The translations under genes and the position numbers were made by a program. From positions 1 to 15,589 of the forward strand of contig JANQME010000034.1 in the NCBI GenBank assembly GCA_028280205.1: a stretch of 15,589 nt of DNA, in the 5' to 3' direction. The notes below the pieces were generated by a model. The model had not been told where the DNA came from and searched no databases. It saw only the letters and a list, made by a program, of their open reading frames with translations. Source of the stretch: Longimicrobiales bacterium. Lineage in GTDB: Bacteria; Gemmatimonadota; Gemmatimonadetes; Longimicrobiales; Gaopeijiaceae. Below, piece by piece: positions 13,935 to 15,589 of the stretch (positions are counted from its first letter, which is position 1; every line of letters begins with the position of its first letter).

Positions 13935-15589
13935 CACGCCCCGGCGGAGGCCTCGGAGACCGGCTGATCGCACGCATCATCGCCGTCTACCCGGCCGAGG
14001 TGCGCGTCCCGTACGGCGACGAGCTGCACGCGGACACGAGCCGCCGCTGGGCCGAGGCCCGGAGCGCGGGCGTCGTGCACGCGTTGCGGTGGTGGATCGT
14101 GGAGGGCTCGGCGCTCGCCGCAGGGGCGGCGCTGGAGCACGTGGATCGGGGGCTGCGCCGCGTCGGCGTGCGGGGTCGACCGGAGGATGGGACTCTGACA
14201 GGGGATGGGATGATGACGGATCTGCGGTGGCTGATGCGAGAGGTGCGCCGGAACCCGGGCTTCTCGGTGTCGCTCGTGCTGGTGCTGTCGCTCGCGCTGG
14301 GGCTGGCGACGGCGGTCTTCTCCTTCGTGGACGGGGTGCTCATGAAGCCTCTGCGCTACGCCGACGGCGATCGGATCGTCGCGGTATGGGCGTCGCGCCC
14401 GGGCGAGAGCGTCGACCGGGTTCCGCTCACGCAGTGGGACATCCAGCGGCTACGTGAGCGACCGGACGTCTTCGAGAGCGTCGGGGCCTTCACGCAACAG
14501 CGCTCGGCCATGCAGCTCCCCGATCGGGTCATCGAGATCGGCTTCGGGTGGATCACGACGAGTATCCACGACGTGCTCGACGTCGAGCCGGTGCTGGGCC
14601 GGACGTTCCTCGAGTCCGAGCGGGGCGAGCTCGTCGCGCTCCTGGATCACGGTTTCTGGATGCGCCAGTTCGGGGGCGACCCGGAGGTGCTGGGCAGCAC
14701 GATCCGCATCGCGCAGCAGCCGTGGACCATCGTCGGCGTCCTCCCGCCGGACACGCCGCTCGAGTTGCCCAGCCGCGGGCGCGTGCCGCAGCCGACGGAC
14801 GTCTGGTCCATCATGTGGGTCGAGGGCGAGGACCCGACGGCGGCATGGATGCGGACGGTGGCGCGGCTCGCGCCGGGGGTCTCGGTCGAGGCGGCCGCGG
14901 GCGTCGCGGCGCAGATCGCTGAGGAGGGGCGGCGCATCTTCCCGGAGCGCGCCGAGTGGGACTTCCAGCTCGACGTCGCGCCCCTGCGCGAGGACTTCAC
15001 CGCGGGCGTCTCCCGACAGCTCCGGCTCGTTCTGGCCGGCACCCTTGTGCTGCTCCTCGCAGCCGTCGCGAACGCCGGCAACCTCATGCTCCTGCAACGA
15101 GAGCGACGCAGGCACCGCACCGCCGTGCGGCTGGCGATCGGCGCGTCGGCGGGCCGGCTCTCGGTGACGGCGCTCATGGAAGCCGCGCTCTTCGCGAGTG
15201 TCGCCGCGGCGCTGGCCGTCCCCCTCGCGGGAATCGGGCTCGACACGCTCGTGAGGTGGACACCGGCCGACGTGCCGCGTCTTGACGCCGTCGTCTTCGA
15301 TGCGCGTGCAGGGCTCTTCCTCGTCCTGTCGGCCGTCGTCGCCGCGGCGCTCCTGGCCGCGATCTCGATCGCCTGGACCGCGGACGTGCCCACCGACGAC
15401 GTCGTGCGCCCGAGCCGGGGCGACGGGCCGTCGTGGTCCGGGAGCCGACTCGTGGCGGCCGAGGTCGCCTTCGCGGTCCCGCTTCTCATCGTCGGGGCGC
15501 TCCTGGCGCGCTCGGCGACGGAGCTCGCCGAGGTCGACCCGGGCTTCGACGCCGACGGTGCGGTCGCGGTCCGCCTGGCGCTGCCCAAC
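13919..15589 (+). CDS. ADOP-type FtsX/MacB-like ABC permease, 3' end beyond the window
   Basis: The first 557 codons of a second ADOP permease. Residues 1-85 form the cytoplasmic prefix domain (LIARIIAVYPAEVRVPYGDE). LMREVRRNPGFS (106-117) leads into the first membrane helix (about 115-139), ending FSFVDGVLMKPLRY. A MacB-type periplasmic domain follows (to about 360), with WTIVGVLPPDTP. FTAGVSRQLRLVL starts the FtsX domain, with the permease signature NAGNLMLLQRERRRHRTAVR and further helices to the edge. Upstream of the prefix domain the only plausible start in frame is CTG at 13919, overlapping padR by 16 bases; GTG inside the prefix or ATG 14210/14213 would cut the domain. The start is therefore uncertain; the family is not. 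Confidence 0.88.
   Translation, partial: MERIVARPGGGLGDRLIARIIAVYPAEVRVPYGDELHADTSRRWAEARSAGVVHALRWWIVEGSALAAGAALEHVDRGLRRVGVRGRPEDGTLTGDGMMTDLRWLMREVRRNPGFSVSLVLVLSLALGLATAVFSFVDGVLMKPLRYADGDRIVAVWASRPGESVDRVPLTQWDIQRLRERPDVFESVGAFTQQRSAMQLPDRVIEIGFGWITTSIHDVLDVEPVLGRTFLESERGELVALLDHGFWMRQFGGDPEVLGSTIRIAQQPWTIVGVLPPDTPLELPSRGRVPQPTDVWSIMWVEGEDPTAAWMRTVARLAPGVSVEAAAGVAAQIAEEGRRIFPERAEWDFQLDVAPLREDFTAGVSRQLRLVLAGTLVLLLAAVANAGNLMLLQRERRRHRTAVRLAIGASAGRLSVTALMEAALFASVAAALAVPLAGIGLDTLVRWTPADVPRLDAVVFDARAGLFLVLSAVVAAALLAAISIAWTADVPTDDVVRPSRGDGPSWSGSRLVAAEVAFAVPLLIVGALLARSATELAEVDPGFDADGAVAVRLALPN

Noticed and set aside
12282..13973. Very long minus-strand open frame opposite the sigma, lipoprotein and padR genes
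   Set aside because: Arg/Ser-rich, no domain, and a by-product of high GC content; the genes on its complementary frames have clear families.
1..15589. Defence island, CRISPR array, prophage or insertion sequence
   Set aside because: No repeat-spacer array, transposase, integrase or phage protein is visible; the only mobile-like element is the decayed toxin-antitoxin pair.

Overview
The window is GC-rich, and its gene content fits a Gemmatimonadota-like bacterium or a close relative in the Acidobacteriota neighbourhood. The pointers are PadR regulators coupled to ADOP-type FtsX/MacB permeases, a SusC/SusD outer-membrane pair, a TIGR02999-like ECF sigma factor divergent from a transmembrane Ser/Thr kinase, and several small lipoproteins. 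The taxonomic call is an inference from these families. No rRNA, tRNA, CRISPR array or insertion sequence was recognised.

Layout, left to right. (1) Positions 1-1316, minus strand: a padR gene translationally coupled to an ADOP permease that runs off the left edge. The last 220 bases form a fold-back inverted repeat that looks like a contig-end artefact. (2) Positions 1493-2593, plus strand: one DUF3179-domain secreted protein read through an in-frame TGA. The TGA sits where the family has the first Cys of its CxxC motif, giving U-V-I-C, and a SECIS-like hairpin lies 21 nt downstream. This is the most interesting object here: a probable selenoprotein that ordinary gene callers split in two. 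(3) Positions 2608-3154, minus strand: a decayed VapBC-type toxin-antitoxin pair. (4) Positions 3282-3752, minus strand: a small lipoprotein. (5) Positions 3912-5246, plus strand: a lipoprotein alpha/beta hydrolase. (6) Positions 5247-5708: a stretch without a confident gene. (7) Positions 5709-10086, plus strand: a SusC-like TonB-dependent transporter and a SusD-like lipoprotein in an operon ending at a strong intrinsic terminator. (8) Positions 10185-12292, minus strand: a Ser/Thr kinase with a transmembrane segment and a C-terminal receiver-like domain, followed by a small lipoprotein. (9) Positions 12403-13035, plus strand: an ECF sigma factor divergent from the kinase, overlapping tail-to-tail with a small lipoprotein (13013-13426, minus). 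(10) Positions 13596-15589, plus strand: a second padR plus ADOP permease module that runs off the right edge.

How the genes work together. The two PadR-ADOP modules are probably independent, drug- or stress-responsive transporter units. SusC and SusD should form one outer-membrane uptake complex for an unidentified large substrate, because no degradative enzyme lies beside them. The kinase and sigma factor share a divergent promoter region and probably form a signalling pair of the ECF-STK kind. The DUF3179 selenoprotein stands alone; selA, selB, selC and selD are not in the window and would have to be elsewhere in the genome.
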